This document shows, piece after piece, positions 6,381-14,817 of a DNA stretch of 64,000 nt. The stretch spans positions 372,001 to 436,000 of the forward strand of contig NZ_BMEQ01000001.1 in assembly GCF_014636775.1 (NCBI RefSeq), given 5' to 3'. The position numbers were made by a program, and so were the translations under genes. The notes beneath the pieces are model-generated. The model saw only the letters and a program-made list of their open reading frames with translations. It was not told the origin of the DNA and ran no database searches. The stretch is from Kocuria dechangensis. Lineage in GTDB: Bacteria > Actinomycetota > Actinomycetes > Actinomycetales > Micrococcaceae. Each line of letters opens with the position of its first letter. Positions within the stretch are counted from its first letter, which is position 1.

Positions 6381-6520
6381 TCGTTCCCTGACGGGCCCCC
6401 TGACGGGCCCCCGGACGGGCCCCCGGCCGGCCCAGGGGCGATCCCGGGACGACCCCCGGGGCGGCCTGCGGCGACGCCGTCCGGACCGGCCCCGCGGACC
6501 GGGCCCCGGCCGGGGTTCTG

Positions 6521-6526
6521 TATGCT
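6521..6526 (+). promoter_or_regulatory. Likely -10 element for pyrH
   Basis: TATGCT fits TAnnnT and lies 55 nt before the pyrH start, right after the tsf terminator. No clear -35. Confidence 0.4.
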
Positions 6527-6581
6527 GATGGGGGCCCGGCCGCGGGCCCGTCACGCCGCACCGTCGTCGCCGGGAGGAACC

Positions 6582-7355
6582 ATGCCCACCACTTCTGCGT
6601 CCGAGATCCAGGACGAAGCCCTGCGCATGAGCCGGGACCCCCGAGCCACCCCCACGCGCCGGCGCGTGCTGCTCAAGCTCTCCGGGGAGGTCTTCGGCGG
6701 CGGCTCCATCGGCGTCGACACCCGCGTGGTGCGCAACATCGCCGAACAGATCGCCGCGACCGTCGGGCAGGTCGAGACCTCCATCGTGGTCGGCGGCGGC
6801 AACTTCTTCCGCGGGGCCGAGCTCTCCCAGGCCGGCATGGACCGCTCGCGCGCCGACTACATGGGCATGCTCGGCACGGTGATGAACTGCCTGGCGCTGC
6901 AGGACTTCCTTGAGCAGTGCGGGGTGGACACCCGTGTCCAGTCCGCCATCAAGATGGAGCAGGTCGCCGAGGTCTACATCCCGCGGCGCGCCATCCGGCA
7001 CATGGAGAAGGACCGCGTCGTGATCTTCGGCGCCGGCGCCGGCCTGCCCTACTTCTCCACCGACACGGTCGCGGCCCAGCGCGCCCTCGAGGTGCACGCC
7101 ACCGAGGTGCTGATGGCCAAGAACGGTGTCGACGGCGTCTACACCGCCGACCCCCGCACCGACCCCCACGCCGTGCGGCTGTCCGAGCTGACCTACGACG
7201 AGGCGCTGGCCCGGGACATCCGCGTCATGGACCAGACGGCCTTCAGCCTGTGCCGGGACAACAACGTCACGATGCGCGTCTTCGGCATGGAGGGCGAGGG
7301 CAACGTGACCCGCGCGATCCTCGGCGAGCAGATCGGCACCCTGGTCACCACCTGA
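6582..7355 (+). CDS. pyrH: UMP kinase
   Basis: PyrH phosphorylates UMP to UDP in pyrimidine nucleotide synthesis, as a hexamer. The 257-residue protein has the amino-acid-kinase fold with LLKLSGE at residues 30-36 and the phosphate-binding [10 protein letters not shown] at 69-78; [12 protein letters not shown] and the [13 protein letters not shown] loop are also in place. The N-terminal 25 residues are an extension often seen in actinobacteria. ATG at 6582 follows GGGAGGA. It sits in the standard rpsB-tsf-pyrH-frr-cdsA order. Confidence 0.97.
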   Translation: MPTTSASEIQDEALRMSRDPRATPTRRRVLLKLSGEVFGGGSIGVDTRVVRNIAEQIAATVGQVETSIVVGGGNFFRGAELSQAGMDRSRADYMGMLGTVMNCLALQDFLEQCGVDTRVQSAIKMEQVAEVYIPRRAIRHMEKDRVVIFGAGAGLPYFSTDTVAAQRALEVHATEVLMAKNGVDGVYTADPRTDPHAVRLSELTYDEALARDIRVMDQTAFSLCRDNNVTMRVFGMEGEGNVTRAILGEQIGTLVTT

Positions 7356-7378
7356 GCCGGCCCGGCCCGGCCCGGCGA

Positions 7379-7384
7379 TAGACT
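7379..7384 (+). promoter_or_regulatory. Likely -10 element for frr-cdsA
   Basis: TAGACT in the 117-nt gap after pyrH, about 89 nt before the frr GTG. The same TAGACT hexamer precedes ylxR and rpsO in this window. Confidence 0.4.
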
Positions 7385-7472
7385 GTGCCGGAGCAGGACC
7401 GGGCGCCCCGCGGCGCCCGGTCGGACCGATCCCGCGCGGAGGACTCCGTGCGACCCGACGAAGGAGCCACAC

Positions 7473-8030
7473 GTGATCTCAGAGATCCTGTCCGAAGCGA
7501 AGACCAAGATGGCCAAGGCCGTGGAGGGCGCCAAGGAGGACTTCGCCGCCGTCCGCACGGGCCGCGCGAACCCCTCGCTGTTCTCCAGCGTGCTCGTGGA
7601 GTACTACGGCACGCCGACCCCCCTGCAGCAGCTGGCGTCCTTCCAGAACCCCGAGGCCCGCACCCTGCTCATCACCCCGTACGACCGCTCCGCCCTCAAC
7701 GACATCGAGAAGGCGCTGCGCAACTCGGAGATCGGGGCCAACCCCGCCAACGACGGCAACGTCATCCGCGTGGTCATGCCCGAGCTGACGCAGGAGCGCC
7801 GCAAGGAGTACGTCAAGGTCGTCGGCCACAAGGCGGAGGAGGCGCGCGTGTCCGTGCGCAACATCCGCCGCCACGCCAAGGACCTGATCGAGAAGTCCGT
7901 CAAGGACGGGGAGATCGGCGAGGACGAGGGCAAGCGCGCCGAGAAGGACCTCGACGGCGCGACCAAGAAGCACATCGACCAGATCGACGAGATGCTCAAG
8001 AACAAGGAAGCGGAGCTGCTGCAGGTCTGA
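7473..8030 (+). CDS. frr: Ribosome recycling factor
   Basis: RRF, with EF-G, splits post-termination ribosomes. The 185-residue length is exactly that of the family. The two-domain pattern is clear: the helical stalk ([19 protein letters not shown] and the C-terminal ELLQV end) and the inserted beta domain ([16 protein letters not shown]). The start is a GTG at 7473 after AAGGAG. The stop overlaps the cdsA start by one base (TGATG), so the two are translationally coupled. Confidence 0.97.
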   Translation: MISEILSEAKTKMAKAVEGAKEDFAAVRTGRANPSLFSSVLVEYYGTPTPLQQLASFQNPEARTLLITPYDRSALNDIEKALRNSEIGANPANDGNVIRVVMPELTQERRKEYVKVVGHKAEEARVSVRNIRRHAKDLIEKSVKDGEIGEDEGKRAEKDLDGATKKHIDQIDEMLKNKEAELLQV

Positions 8031-8986
8031 TGTCCGACCCGCGCCCACCGCACCACGAGACGAAGGCTTCCTCGGGACCCGCCGGGGAGGCCTTCGCCCC
8101 ACGTGCCCGCACCGGCCCCGCCGACCCGGGCGACCCCGCGGCGCCGGCGGTCCCGGAGCGGCGGCACACCGCGCCCTCCCGGGCCGGGCGGAACCTCCCG
8201 GCCGCCGTGGGCGTCGCGGTGGTCCTGATCGGCACCCTGCTCGTGGGCCTGTTCGCGGTGCCCGTCGTGCTGGCCCTGCTCGCCGGCGCGGCCGCCGGGA
8301 TCGGCGTGTGGGAGGTGGGCCGGTCACTGCGCTACCGCGGGATCGTCATCCCGCGCACCCCCGCCGTCGCGGCGGGGCTGCTCATGCCCCTGGCGGCCTT
8401 CGCCGGAGGGGGAGAGGCTCTCATGATGGCGGCGGTCGTGGGCCTGACCCTCGTCATCGTCTGGCGGGCGCTCGGCGCCCGCGAGGGGATGATCCTCTCG
8501 ATCATGGGCTCCGTCTTCGCCCTCGTGTGGGTGAGCTTCATGATGAGCATCGCCCTGCTGCTCTACCACACGGACGCAGGGCCCCTGAAGGTGCTCACCG
8601 TCATCCTGCTCGCCGTGGGCTCCGACACGTGCGGCTACGCCGTGGGCGTGGTCTGGGGCCGGCACCCCATGGCGCCGCGGATCAGCCCGAAGAAGTCCTG
8701 GGAGGGCTTCGCCGGCTCCCTCGGGGGGTCCGTGCTGATCGGCGTCCTCTGCGCCGTGCTCCTGCTGGACCACGCGTGGTGGGAGGGCGCGCTCCTCGCC
8801 GTCGCCCTGGTCCTCGCGGCCACCCTCGGGGACTTCTCCGAGTCCATGGTCAAGCGGGAGCTCGGGATCAAGGACATGGGCACGCTGCTGCCCGGGCACG
8901 GCGGCGTCATGGACCGCATCGACTCCATCCTCTTCGCGGTGCCCGCCGGATACCTGCTGTTCGAGCTCTTCGCCGCGGGCGCCTGA
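8030..8986 (+). CDS. cdsA: Phosphatidate cytidylyltransferase
   Basis: CdsA makes CDP-diacylglycerol from phosphatidate and CTP, the entry point to phospholipids including the PgsA product encoded later in the window. The 318-residue membrane protein has a soluble Pro-rich N-terminal stretch of about 60 residues, then about eight hydrophobic helices. The family signature lies near the C-terminus, from about residue 266: GDFSESMVKRELGIKD followed by LPGHGGVMDRIDS. The ATG overlaps the frr stop by one base. Confidence 0.96.
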   Translation: MSDPRPPHHETKASSGPAGEAFAPRARTGPADPGDPAAPAVPERRHTAPSRAGRNLPAAVGVAVVLIGTLLVGLFAVPVVLALLAGAAAGIGVWEVGRSLRYRGIVIPRTPAVAAGLLMPLAAFAGGGEALMMAAVVGLTLVIVWRALGAREGMILSIMGSVFALVWVSFMMSIALLLYHTDAGPLKVLTVILLAVGSDTCGYAVGVVWGRHPMAPRISPKKSWEGFAGSLGGSVLIGVLCAVLLLDHAWWEGALLAVALVLAATLGDFSESMVKRELGIKDMGTLLPGHGGVMDRIDSILFAVPAGYLLFELFAAGA

Positions 8987-9005
8987 GGGCGGGGACAGCG
9001 CCAGC

Positions 9006-9590
9006 ATGTGCCCCCGCCCCTCCGGCGCGCCGTCGCCCGCGGACCGCTTCCCCCGGTGCGCCGAGCACGAGTGGGGCTACGACCCCGTTCCGGTCGAGCA
9101 GCTCCTGGACGCCGTGGCGGCGACCCTGCGGGGCGCCCGCGAGCAGCCCGTGACCGGCGCGCAGGTGCGCGCCGCCGCCTTCGACCGCGCCCGGGGCGGC
9201 TACCGGCCGCGGGCGGTCGACGAGGCCCTCGACGCCGCGGAGGACGCGCTGGCAGCGGCGGAGCGCGAGCGGTTCCTGGCCGCCCACGGGGCCGAGGCCT
9301 GGCAGCGCCACCTCGAGGAGCTGGCCGCGGCCGTGCGCGGCCGGCTCGAGCGGCCCCGGACCCGGCGCTTCCGCCGCCCGTCCCGGTCCCGTGCGACGGG
9401 CTACTCCGCCGCCCACGTCGACGTCCTCTGCGAGCGCGTCGCCGCCCGCCTCGAGGGCTCGGGCGAAGTCGGGGCGCAGGCCGTGCGGCGAGCGGTCTTC
9501 CCCGCCGCGCGGGGGGAGCGCTGCTACGAGGAGCAGCAGGTGGACGCCTTCCTGGACCGCGTCGTCCAGCTCCTCCTCGCCCTGGAGTGA
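9006..9590 (+). CDS. DivIVA-like domain protein, 194 aa
   Basis: Nineteen bases after cdsA. The protein contains two copies of the short DivIVA-type motif: F-x-x-A-R-G-G-Y-R-x-R-A-V-D-E-A-L-D near residues 58-78, and a second around AVFPAARGERCYEEQQVDAFLD near residues 163-185. These motifs in DivIVA/Wag31 form the first coiled-coil segment and sense curved membrane. Between them are acidic and Arg-rich linkers. It has no long coiled coil, so it is not Wag31 itself. Its place after cdsA is shared by many Micrococcaceae, as far as I recall. Role unknown. Confidence 0.8.
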   Translation: MCPRPSGAPSPADRFPRCAEHEWGYDPVPVEQLLDAVAATLRGAREQPVTGAQVRAAAFDRARGGYRPRAVDEALDAAEDALAAAERERFLAAHGAEAWQRHLEELAAAVRGRLERPRTRRFRRPSRSRATGYSAAHVDVLCERVAARLEGSGEVGAQAVRRAVFPAARGERCYEEQQVDAFLDRVVQLLLALE

Positions 9591-9698
9591 TCGGGGCGTC
9601 CGACCGGCGCTGTGTATACAGGCTGGATGCGCGCGCGTCCAGAAACGGGCCCCTAAGTCACAATCCGAGGTAGATCTGGGAATTCTCGGTGATTCTTC

Positions 9699-9727
9699 TT
9701 GCCGCTGTGCATACAACGGCCTAGTGT
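9699..9727 (+). promoter_or_regulatory. Promoter of the acetate-symporter operon
   Basis: TTGCCG at 9699-9704 and TAGTGT at 9722-9727 are separated by exactly 17 bases, the best -35/-10 pair in the window. Predicted RNA start is near 9734, about 20 bases before the first gene. Confidence 0.6.
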
Positions 9728-9740
9728 GGTGCACATCACA
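9725..9740 (+). promoter_or_regulatory. CRP/GlxR-type operator
   Basis: TGTGG-N6-TCACA matches the CRP/GlxR consensus TGTGA-N6-TCACA at nine of ten positions. It overlaps the -10 element and the predicted start point, a position that would normally repress or tune transcription. Confidence 0.55.
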
Positions 9741-9754
9741 TGAGGAGGAAACCC

Positions 9755-10135
9755 ATGTCCCACCAGCCACACGTCGGTGCCGCGGATCCCACCGCCGGTG
9801 TCGATTTCCAGGCCGCTCAGCGGTCACCCGAGTTCCAGGAGCTGCGGAAGACCCACCGGGGCTTCGTGTTCCCGCTCGCCGTCGCCTTCCTGGTCTGGTA
9901 CCTGCTGTACGTGGTGCTCGCCATGTACGTCCCGCAGCTCTTCGCCGTCCGGGTCTTCGGCAACGTCAACCTGGGCGTCCTGCTGGGACTGCTCCAGTTC
10001 GTGACGACCTTCGCGATCACGGGCGCGTACGTGTCCTTCGCCAACCGCAAGCTCGATCCCAAGGCCTCGGCCATCCGGGAGCGCCTCGAGTCCAGCTCGC
10101 CGGCCACCGGCGGCACCCACGGACAGGAGAACTGA
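9755..10135 (+). CDS. DUF485 membrane protein, partner of the acetate symporter
   Basis: This 126-residue protein has two hydrophobic helices (about residues 35-58 and 70-95) with the conserved DUF485 pattern of F-P-L-x-V-A-F-L-x-W-Y-L-x-Y and a later A-Y-V-x-F-A-N. Proteins of this kind (YjcH in E. coli) are encoded just before actP-type symporters; they are thought to assist the symporter, by what means is not settled. The ATG at 9755 follows GAGGAGGAA; an ATG at 9740 in frame lies before that site. Three bases separate it from the next gene. Confidence 0.9.
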   Translation: MSHQPHVGAADPTAGVDFQAAQRSPEFQELRKTHRGFVFPLAVAFLVWYLLYVVLAMYVPQLFAVRVFGNVNLGVLLGLLQFVTTFAITGAYVSFANRKLDPKASAIRERLESSSPATGGTHGQEN

Positions 10136-10138
10136 CCG

Positions 10139-11770
10139 ATGCACCACCAGCTCACCGCGCTCGCACCCATGGCGGCCCAGGCCACCGAGACCGTCGGCAC
10201 GCCCTGGATCAACATCTCCATCTTCGGCGCGTTCGTCGTCGTCACCATGGTGATCGTCCTCCGCGCCTCCAAGTCCACCAGCACCGCCGCCGACTACTAC
10301 GCGGGCGGCCGCGGCTTCAGCGGCACCCAGAACGGCCTCGCCATCGCCGGCGACTACCTCTCGGCGGCCTCCTTCCTGGGCATCGTCGGCGCGATCGCCG
10401 TCCAGGGCTACGACGGGTTCCTCTACTCCATCGGCTTCCTGGTCGCCTGGCTCGTGGCGCTGCTGCTCATCGCCGAGCTGCTGCGCAACACGGGCAAGTT
10501 CACCATGGCGGACGTCCTGTCCTTCCGCCTCCGCCAGCGCCCCGTGCGCGTGGCGGCGTCCATCTCGACGCTCGCCGTGTCCGCGTTCTACCTCCTGGCC
10601 CAGATGGCCGGAGCCGGCGCGCTCGTGTCCCTGCTCCTCGGCATCAGCTCCAAGGCCGGCCAGTCGCTCGTCATCGTCGTCGTCGGCGTGCTGATGATCG
10701 TCTACGTCCTCGTGGGCGGCATGAAGGGCACCACGTACGTGCAGATCATCAAGGCCGTGCTGCTCGTCTCGGGCGTCGCGGTGATGACCGTGTGGATCAT
10801 GGCGCTCTACGGCTTCAACCTGTCCTCGCTGCTCGGCGACGCGGTCGCCACCTCCGGCAACCCCGCCATGCTCGAGCCCGGCCTGAAGTACGGCGTGAGC
10901 GAGACCAGCAAGCTCGACTTCATCTCGCTGGGCCTGGCCCTGGTCTTCGGCGCCGCCGGCCTGCCCCACGTGCTGATGCGCTTCTACACGGTGCCCACCG
11001 CCAAGGAGGCCCGCAAGTCCGTGGTCTGGGCGATCGCCCTGATCGGCCTGTTCTACCTCTTCACCCTCGTCCTCGGCTTCGGCGCCGCCGCCATGATCGG
11101 CGCGGAGCGGATCGCGGCCGCGCCCGGCGGCGTGAACTCCGCGGCGCCGCTGCTGGCCTTCGAGCTGGGCGGGTCGCTGCTGATGGGCGTCATCGCGGCC
11201 GTGGCGTTCGCCACGATCCTCGCCGTGGTCGCCGGCCTCGCGATCACCGCGTCGGCCTCCTTCGCCCACGACATCTACACGAGCGTCATCAAGAAGGGCG
11301 ACTCGGACCCGCGCCAGGAGCTCAAGGTCGCCAAGATCACCGTGGTGATCATCGGCCTGGTCTCCATCGCGGGCGGCATCGGGGCTCAGGGCCAGAACGT
11401 CGCGTTCCTCGTGGCGCTCGCCTTCGCCGTGGCGGCCTCCGCGAACCTGCCGACCATCCTCTACTCGCTGTACTGGAAGCGCTTCACCACCCGCGGCGCG
11501 GTGTGGTCGATGTACGGCGGCCTGTTCATCTCCGTGGGCCTCATCATCTTCTCCCCGGTGATGTCCGGGACGGAGACCTCGATGATCCCGGGGGCCGACT
11601 TCGCGTGGTTCCCGCTGCAGAACCCGGGCATCGTCTCGATCCCGGCGTCCTTCCTCCTCGGTTTCATCGGCTCCATGACGGAGCGCCGCCTGGAGGACCC
11701 GATCAAGCAGTCCGAGATGGAGGTGCGCTCCCTCACAGGTGTCGGGGCGGAGAAGGCGATCAGCCACTGA
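10139..11770 (+). CDS. actP: Cation/acetate symporter of the SSS family
   Basis: A 543-residue sodium:solute symporter with about 13 hydrophobic helices, closest in style to ActP, which takes up acetate and glycolate. The SSS hallmarks are visible: the DYYAGGRGFSGTQNGLAIAGDYLSAAS-type N-terminal block around residues 49-70, then GGMKGTTYVQIIKA and the RFYTVPTAKEARKS loop. The DUF485 partner just upstream supports acetate as substrate. The CRP-like site at the operon promoter would fit carbon-source control. A terminator follows at 11811. Confidence 0.88.
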   Translation: MHHQLTALAPMAAQATETVGTPWINISIFGAFVVVTMVIVLRASKSTSTAADYYAGGRGFSGTQNGLAIAGDYLSAASFLGIVGAIAVQGYDGFLYSIGFLVAWLVALLLIAELLRNTGKFTMADVLSFRLRQRPVRVAASISTLAVSAFYLLAQMAGAGALVSLLLGISSKAGQSLVIVVVGVLMIVYVLVGGMKGTTYVQIIKAVLLVSGVAVMTVWIMALYGFNLSSLLGDAVATSGNPAMLEPGLKYGVSETSKLDFISLGLALVFGAAGLPHVLMRFYTVPTAKEARKSVVWAIALIGLFYLFTLVLGFGAAAMIGAERIAAAPGGVNSAAPLLAFELGGSLLMGVIAAVAFATILAVVAGLAITASASFAHDIYTSVIKKGDSDPRQELKVAKITVVIIGLVSIAGGIGAQGQNVAFLVALAFAVAASANLPTILYSLYWKRFTTRGAVWSMYGGLFISVGLIIFSPVMSGTETSMIPGADFAWFPLQNPGIVSIPASFLLGFIGSMTERRLEDPIKQSEMEVRSLTGVGAEKAISH

Positions 11771-11810
11771 CCCCACCCCGCTCGCACCCCGCTCCCACCA
11801 GGGGCGACAC

Positions 11811-11846
11811 CCGGCCCGCCGGCAGGCACAGCCTCCGGCGGGCCGG
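11811..11846 (+). terminator. Terminator after actP
   Basis: A 12-bp perfect stem CCGGCCCGCCGG/CCGGCGGGCCGG with a 12-base loop, about 40 bases after the actP stop. It lacks a T-tract, as is common in high-GC actinobacteria. Confidence 0.7.
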
Positions 11847-11963
11847 TCCGTGTCCGGAAGAGGGGACAGCTGTTCACCGTCTCGAAAGGACAGGGGGCTG
11901 ACGATCAGGTACGCTGAAGAAGAAGCCGGTCCCAGGGTATTCCTGGGAAACTCGCCGGTTGCC

Positions 11964-11969
11964 TACAAT
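11964..11969 (+). promoter_or_regulatory. Likely -10 element for the GlsB-like gene
   Basis: TACAAT lies 32 bases before the start codon. A GGGTAT at 11935-11940 resembles a SigB-type -10, but I find no matching GTTTAA-like -35, so that alternative stays weak. Confidence 0.45.
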
Positions 11970-12001
11970 GACAGTCCCTCCGGGATGGAATAGGAGTAGT
12001 C

Positions 12002-12271
12002 ATGGGAATCATCAGCTGGATCATCCTCGGCCTCATCGCAGGTGCTCTCGCCAAGCTCATCATGCCCGGCAACCAGAGCGGCGGGATCATCGTGACCATC
12101 GTCCTCGGCATCGTCGGCGCCCTGGTCGGTGGCTTCCTCGGCTCGCTGATCGGCATCGGCGACCTGGAGTCGGCGTTCGACATCGGTACCATCATCACCG
12201 CCGTCGTCGGAGCCCTCGTCGTCCTCTTCATCTGGGGCGCGGTCAGCGGCCGCCGGGGCCGCACGCACTGA
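12002..12271 (+). CDS. GlsB/YeaQ/YmgE family stress membrane protein
   Basis: This 89-residue protein is nearly all membrane: three hydrophobic segments rich in Gly, with the family pattern [17 protein letters not shown] at the start and a Gly-zipper-like [12 protein letters not shown] in the middle. Members are induced by osmotic or general stress in several bacteria; the molecular role is unknown. ATG at 12002 follows TAGGAG. It stands alone between two terminators. Confidence 0.93.
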   Translation: MGIISWIILGLIAGALAKLIMPGNQSGGIIVTIVLGIVGALVGGFLGSLIGIGDLESAFDIGTIITAVVGALVVLFIWGAVSGRRGRTH

Positions 12272-12292
12272 CCCCCTGCCCCGACGCGCTCC

Positions 12293-12328
12293 GAGGCCCC
12301 GCCCACCGGCAACGGTGGACGGGGCCTC
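12293..12328 (+). terminator. Terminator after the GlsB-like gene
   Basis: A 16-bp near-perfect stem, GAGGCCCCGCCCACCG with its partner, closed by a GCAA tetraloop. Confidence 0.85.
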
Positions 12329-12393
12329 GTCGCCGTCCCCGGGCCAGTCCCGGGCCCGTGCCGGGGCGCCCGGGGGAGGACGGAACCGTGGGG

Positions 12394-12399
12394 GATACT
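12394..12399 (+). promoter_or_regulatory. Leaderless-type -10 element for dxr
   Basis: GATACT ends six bases before the ATG at 12406, so transcription should start at or next to the start codon. Confidence 0.4.
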
Positions 12400-12405
12400 G
12401 GGGCC

Positions 12406-13680
12406 ATGACCTCCCCCGCCGCCCCGCCCCGCACCCGCCCCACCCCCGAGCTGCGCGCGCTCGCCGCCGCGGGCCCGCGGCGGGTCGTGGTCCTGGGCTC
12501 GACGGGCTCCATCGGCACCCAGGCCCTCGACGTCGTGCGGGCCGCCCGGGCCCTCGACGGCACCGGGCCGTTCCGGGTCGTGGCCCTCGCCGCGGGGCGC
12601 CGGAACCTCGAGCTGCTGGCCGAGCAGGCCGTCGAGACCCGCGCGGCGGTGGTCGCCACCAGCGGGGACGACGGCGACGCCGCCCGGCTGGCCCGTCTGA
12701 TCGCCGACCGCTCTGCCGCGGCGGGGGTGGCCGGCTACCGGCCCGAGGTGGTCCACGGCCCCGGCGCCGCCACGGCCGCCGCCGCGCACCCGGACGCCGA
12801 CCTCGTGCTCAACGGGATCACCGGGTCGATCGGGCTGGCGCCCACGCTCGCGGCGCTGCGGGCCGGGCACAAGCTCGCGCTGGCCAACAAGGAGTCACTG
12901 ATCGCCGGCGGGGCCCTGGTGAAGGAGGCCGCCGCCGCCACGGGCGACCCGGACGCGCTGATCCCGGTGGACTCCGAGCACTCGGCGCTGGCGCAGGCCC
13001 TGCGCGGGGGCTCCGCGGCGGAGGTCGACCGGCTCGTGCTCACCGCCTCGGGCGGGCCGTTCCGCGGGCGGACCAGGGCGCAGCTCGAGGCCGTGACCCC
13101 CGCCGAGGCCCTGCGCCACCCCACGTGGGACATGGGCCCGATGGTCACCACCAACTCCGCGACCATGGTCAACAAGGCCCTCGAGGTGCTGGAGGCCCAC
13201 CTGCTCTTCGACGTCCCGCTCGAGCGCATCGACGTGGTGGTCCACCCGCAGTCGGTGGTGCACTCGATGGTCCAGTTCGTGGACGGCTCCACCCTCGCCC
13301 AGGCCTCCCCGCCGGACATGCGCCTGCCCATCGCCCTGGGCCTGGCCTGGCCGCACCGGGTGCCCGGCGCCGCCGCCCCCTGCGACTGGACGCGCGCGGC
13401 CGAGTGGACCTTCGAGCCCCTCGACCCCCAGGCCTTCCCCGCCGTGGACCTGATCAAGGCCGCGGGGGAGCGCGGGGGCACCTTCCCCGCGGTGTTCAAC
13501 GCCGCCAACGAGGAGGCGGTGCACGCCTTCCACGACGGCCGGATCCGCTTCCCGGCGATCGTGGACACCGTCGCCACGGTGCTGGGCGAGCACGACGGCG
13601 CCGGCCCGCTCGACCTGGACGCCGTCCTCGAGGCCGAGCGCTGGGCCCGCCGCCGGGCCCAGGAGGTCCTCGCCCGCTGA
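12406..13680 (+). CDS. dxr: 1-deoxy-D-xylulose 5-phosphate reductoisomerase
   Basis: Dxr converts deoxyxylulose phosphate to methylerythritol phosphate with NADPH, the first committed MEP step; ispG in the same window performs a later step. The 424-residue protein has the NADPH motif GSTGSIG at residues 31-37, NKES near 162, and the metal/substrate loop PVDSEHSA near 187, plus the conserved SASGGPFR-like segment. The ATG at 12406 sits six bases after a -10, suggesting a leaderless message. An in-frame GTG at 12388 has a good GGGAGGA site 8 nt before it and is a real alternative. Confidence 0.95.
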   Translation: MTSPAAPPRTRPTPELRALAAAGPRRVVVLGSTGSIGTQALDVVRAARALDGTGPFRVVALAAGRRNLELLAEQAVETRAAVVATSGDDGDAARLARLIADRSAAAGVAGYRPEVVHGPGAATAAAAHPDADLVLNGITGSIGLAPTLAALRAGHKLALANKESLIAGGALVKEAAAATGDPDALIPVDSEHSALAQALRGGSAAEVDRLVLTASGGPFRGRTRAQLEAVTPAEALRHPTWDMGPMVTTNSATMVNKALEVLEAHLLFDVPLERIDVVVHPQSVVHSMVQFVDGSTLAQASPPDMRLPIALGLAWPHRVPGAAAPCDWTRAAEWTFEPLDPQAFPAVDLIKAAGERGGTFPAVFNAANEEAVHAFHDGRIRFPAIVDTVATVLGEHDGAGPLDLDAVLEAERWARRRAQEVLAR

Positions 13681-13703
13681 CCCGCCCCACCGCGGCCGCG
13701 TGC

Positions 13704-13709
13704 TAGTCT
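13704..13709 (+). promoter_or_regulatory. Likely -10 element for metQNI
   Basis: TAGTCT ends just before the SAM-IV-type fold, so the RNA would begin with the riboswitch. No clear -35. Confidence 0.5.
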
Positions 13710-13710
13710 G

Positions 13711-13845
13711 TCCGGCGGATGACGAGTCCCAGCGTCAAGCTCTGGCTGGCTGGGCGGCAACCCTCTCCCGTAGTGGGGTGCCCCAGGTGACCATCCGGCC
13801 ACGGCTCGACGACGCAGTCGGCGGCAAGTACGGTACGACCGCTCC
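13711..13845 (+). ncRNA. SAM-IV riboswitch
   Basis: The leader of metQNI carries the SAM-IV layout: P1 strand GGATGACGAG, then CCAGCGTCAAGC, CTGGCTGGCTGG, the CGGCAACCCTC block, GTGGGGTGCCCC and GTGACCATCC closing P1 (GGATG 13717-13721 with CATCC 13792-13796). These stretches match the SAM-IV consensus as I know it nearly base for base. A downstream hairpin with GCGGCAAGTACGG supplies the pseudoknot arm. SAM binding should lower uptake of methionine. There is no T-tract before the metQ start, so control is more likely at translation or through another 3' fold. Confidence 0.88.
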
Positions 13846-13944
13846 GCGCTCTCCAGCGCGTCGACGCCCGTCACCGTGGACACCGCCGGCGCCGCGGGCC
13901 ATGGCGCCGCCACCCGACACCCCGGACCCACGGAAAGGCACGAC

Positions 13945-14817
13945 ATGCGATCGCAGCGCCTCACCCTCCTCGCCCTGGCCACCACCCTCGGCCTGACCCT
14001 CACCGCCTGCGGCGGCGACCAGGCCGCCGCGCCCTACGACGACGGCGTCATCAAGATCGGCACCGACGGCAGCACCCAGGTGCACGAGGCGTTCCTGAAG
14101 GAGGCGGAAGCGGCCGGGATCGAGGTCGAGCTCGTCGAGTTCACCGACTACAACCAGCCCAACGCGGCCCTCACCAGCGGCGACCTGGACATGAACTGGT
14201 TCCAGCACGGCGCGTTCCTCGCCGACTACCGGAACAACTCGGGCGAGGACATCGTCCCGATCGGGTCCACCTCGATCTACCCGCTGGGCCTCTACTCGGA
14301 GCGCTACGAGTCCCTCGACCAGATCAAGGAGGGCGACGAGATCGCCGTCCCCAACGACGCGATCAACCTGGCCCGCGCCCTGCTGCTGCTCGAGTCCGCC
14401 GGTCTCGTCCAGTTCACCTCGGACACCACGGCGCCGTCCGAGCTGGACGTCGACACGGAGGCCTCGAAGGTCAGGGTCACCCCCGTCTCGGCGGAGCAGA
14501 CCGTCCTGTCCCTGAGCTCCACCGCCGGCGCCGTGGTCAACAACACCTTCCTGTCCCGCGCCGACATCGACCCCAACACGGCCCTGTACTCCGACGGCGA
14601 GGACACCGAGAACGCCCTGCCCTACGTGAACTTCTTCGCGGCCACCGGGGCCAACAAGGACGACGAGACCCTCCACCAGGTGGCGGACCTGTTCCACACG
14701 GACGCCGTGCTGGCCGCCGAGCAGGCGGAGACGAAGGACACCGCCGTGTCCCTCGACATCCCGCAGGACGAGCTGATCCAGGTCGTCGACCAGTACGCCG
14801 AGGACCTCCAGAAGTGA
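13945..14817 (+). CDS. metQ: Methionine ABC transporter substrate-binding lipoprotein
   Basis: This 290-residue lipoprotein has the lipobox LTAC with Cys22 and the NLPA/MetQ fold: IKIGTDGSTQVHEAF, then EFTDYNQPNAALTSGDLDMNWFQH, which forms the methionine pocket. It captures methionine outside the membrane for MetN/MetI. ATG at 13945 follows GGAAAGG. It is the first gene after the SAM-IV riboswitch, which strongly supports methionine as ligand; its stop overlaps metN by four bases (GTGA). Confidence 0.95.
   Translation: MRSQRLTLLALATTLGLTLTACGGDQAAAPYDDGVIKIGTDGSTQVHEAFLKEAEAAGIEVELVEFTDYNQPNAALTSGDLDMNWFQHGAFLADYRNNSGEDIVPIGSTSIYPLGLYSERYESLDQIKEGDEIAVPNDAINLARALLLLESAGLVQFTSDTTAPSELDVDTEASKVRVTPVSAEQTVLSLSSTAGAVVNNTFLSRADIDPNTALYSDGEDTENALPYVNFFAATGANKDDETLHQVADLFHTDAVLAAEQAETKDTAVSLDIPQDELIQVVDQYAEDLQK

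Noticed and set aside
11935-11940. SigB-type promoter for the GlsB-like gene
   Set aside because: GGGTAT fits a SigB -10, but no GTTTAA-like -35 is found at the right distance; TACAAT closer to the gene is the simpler reading.
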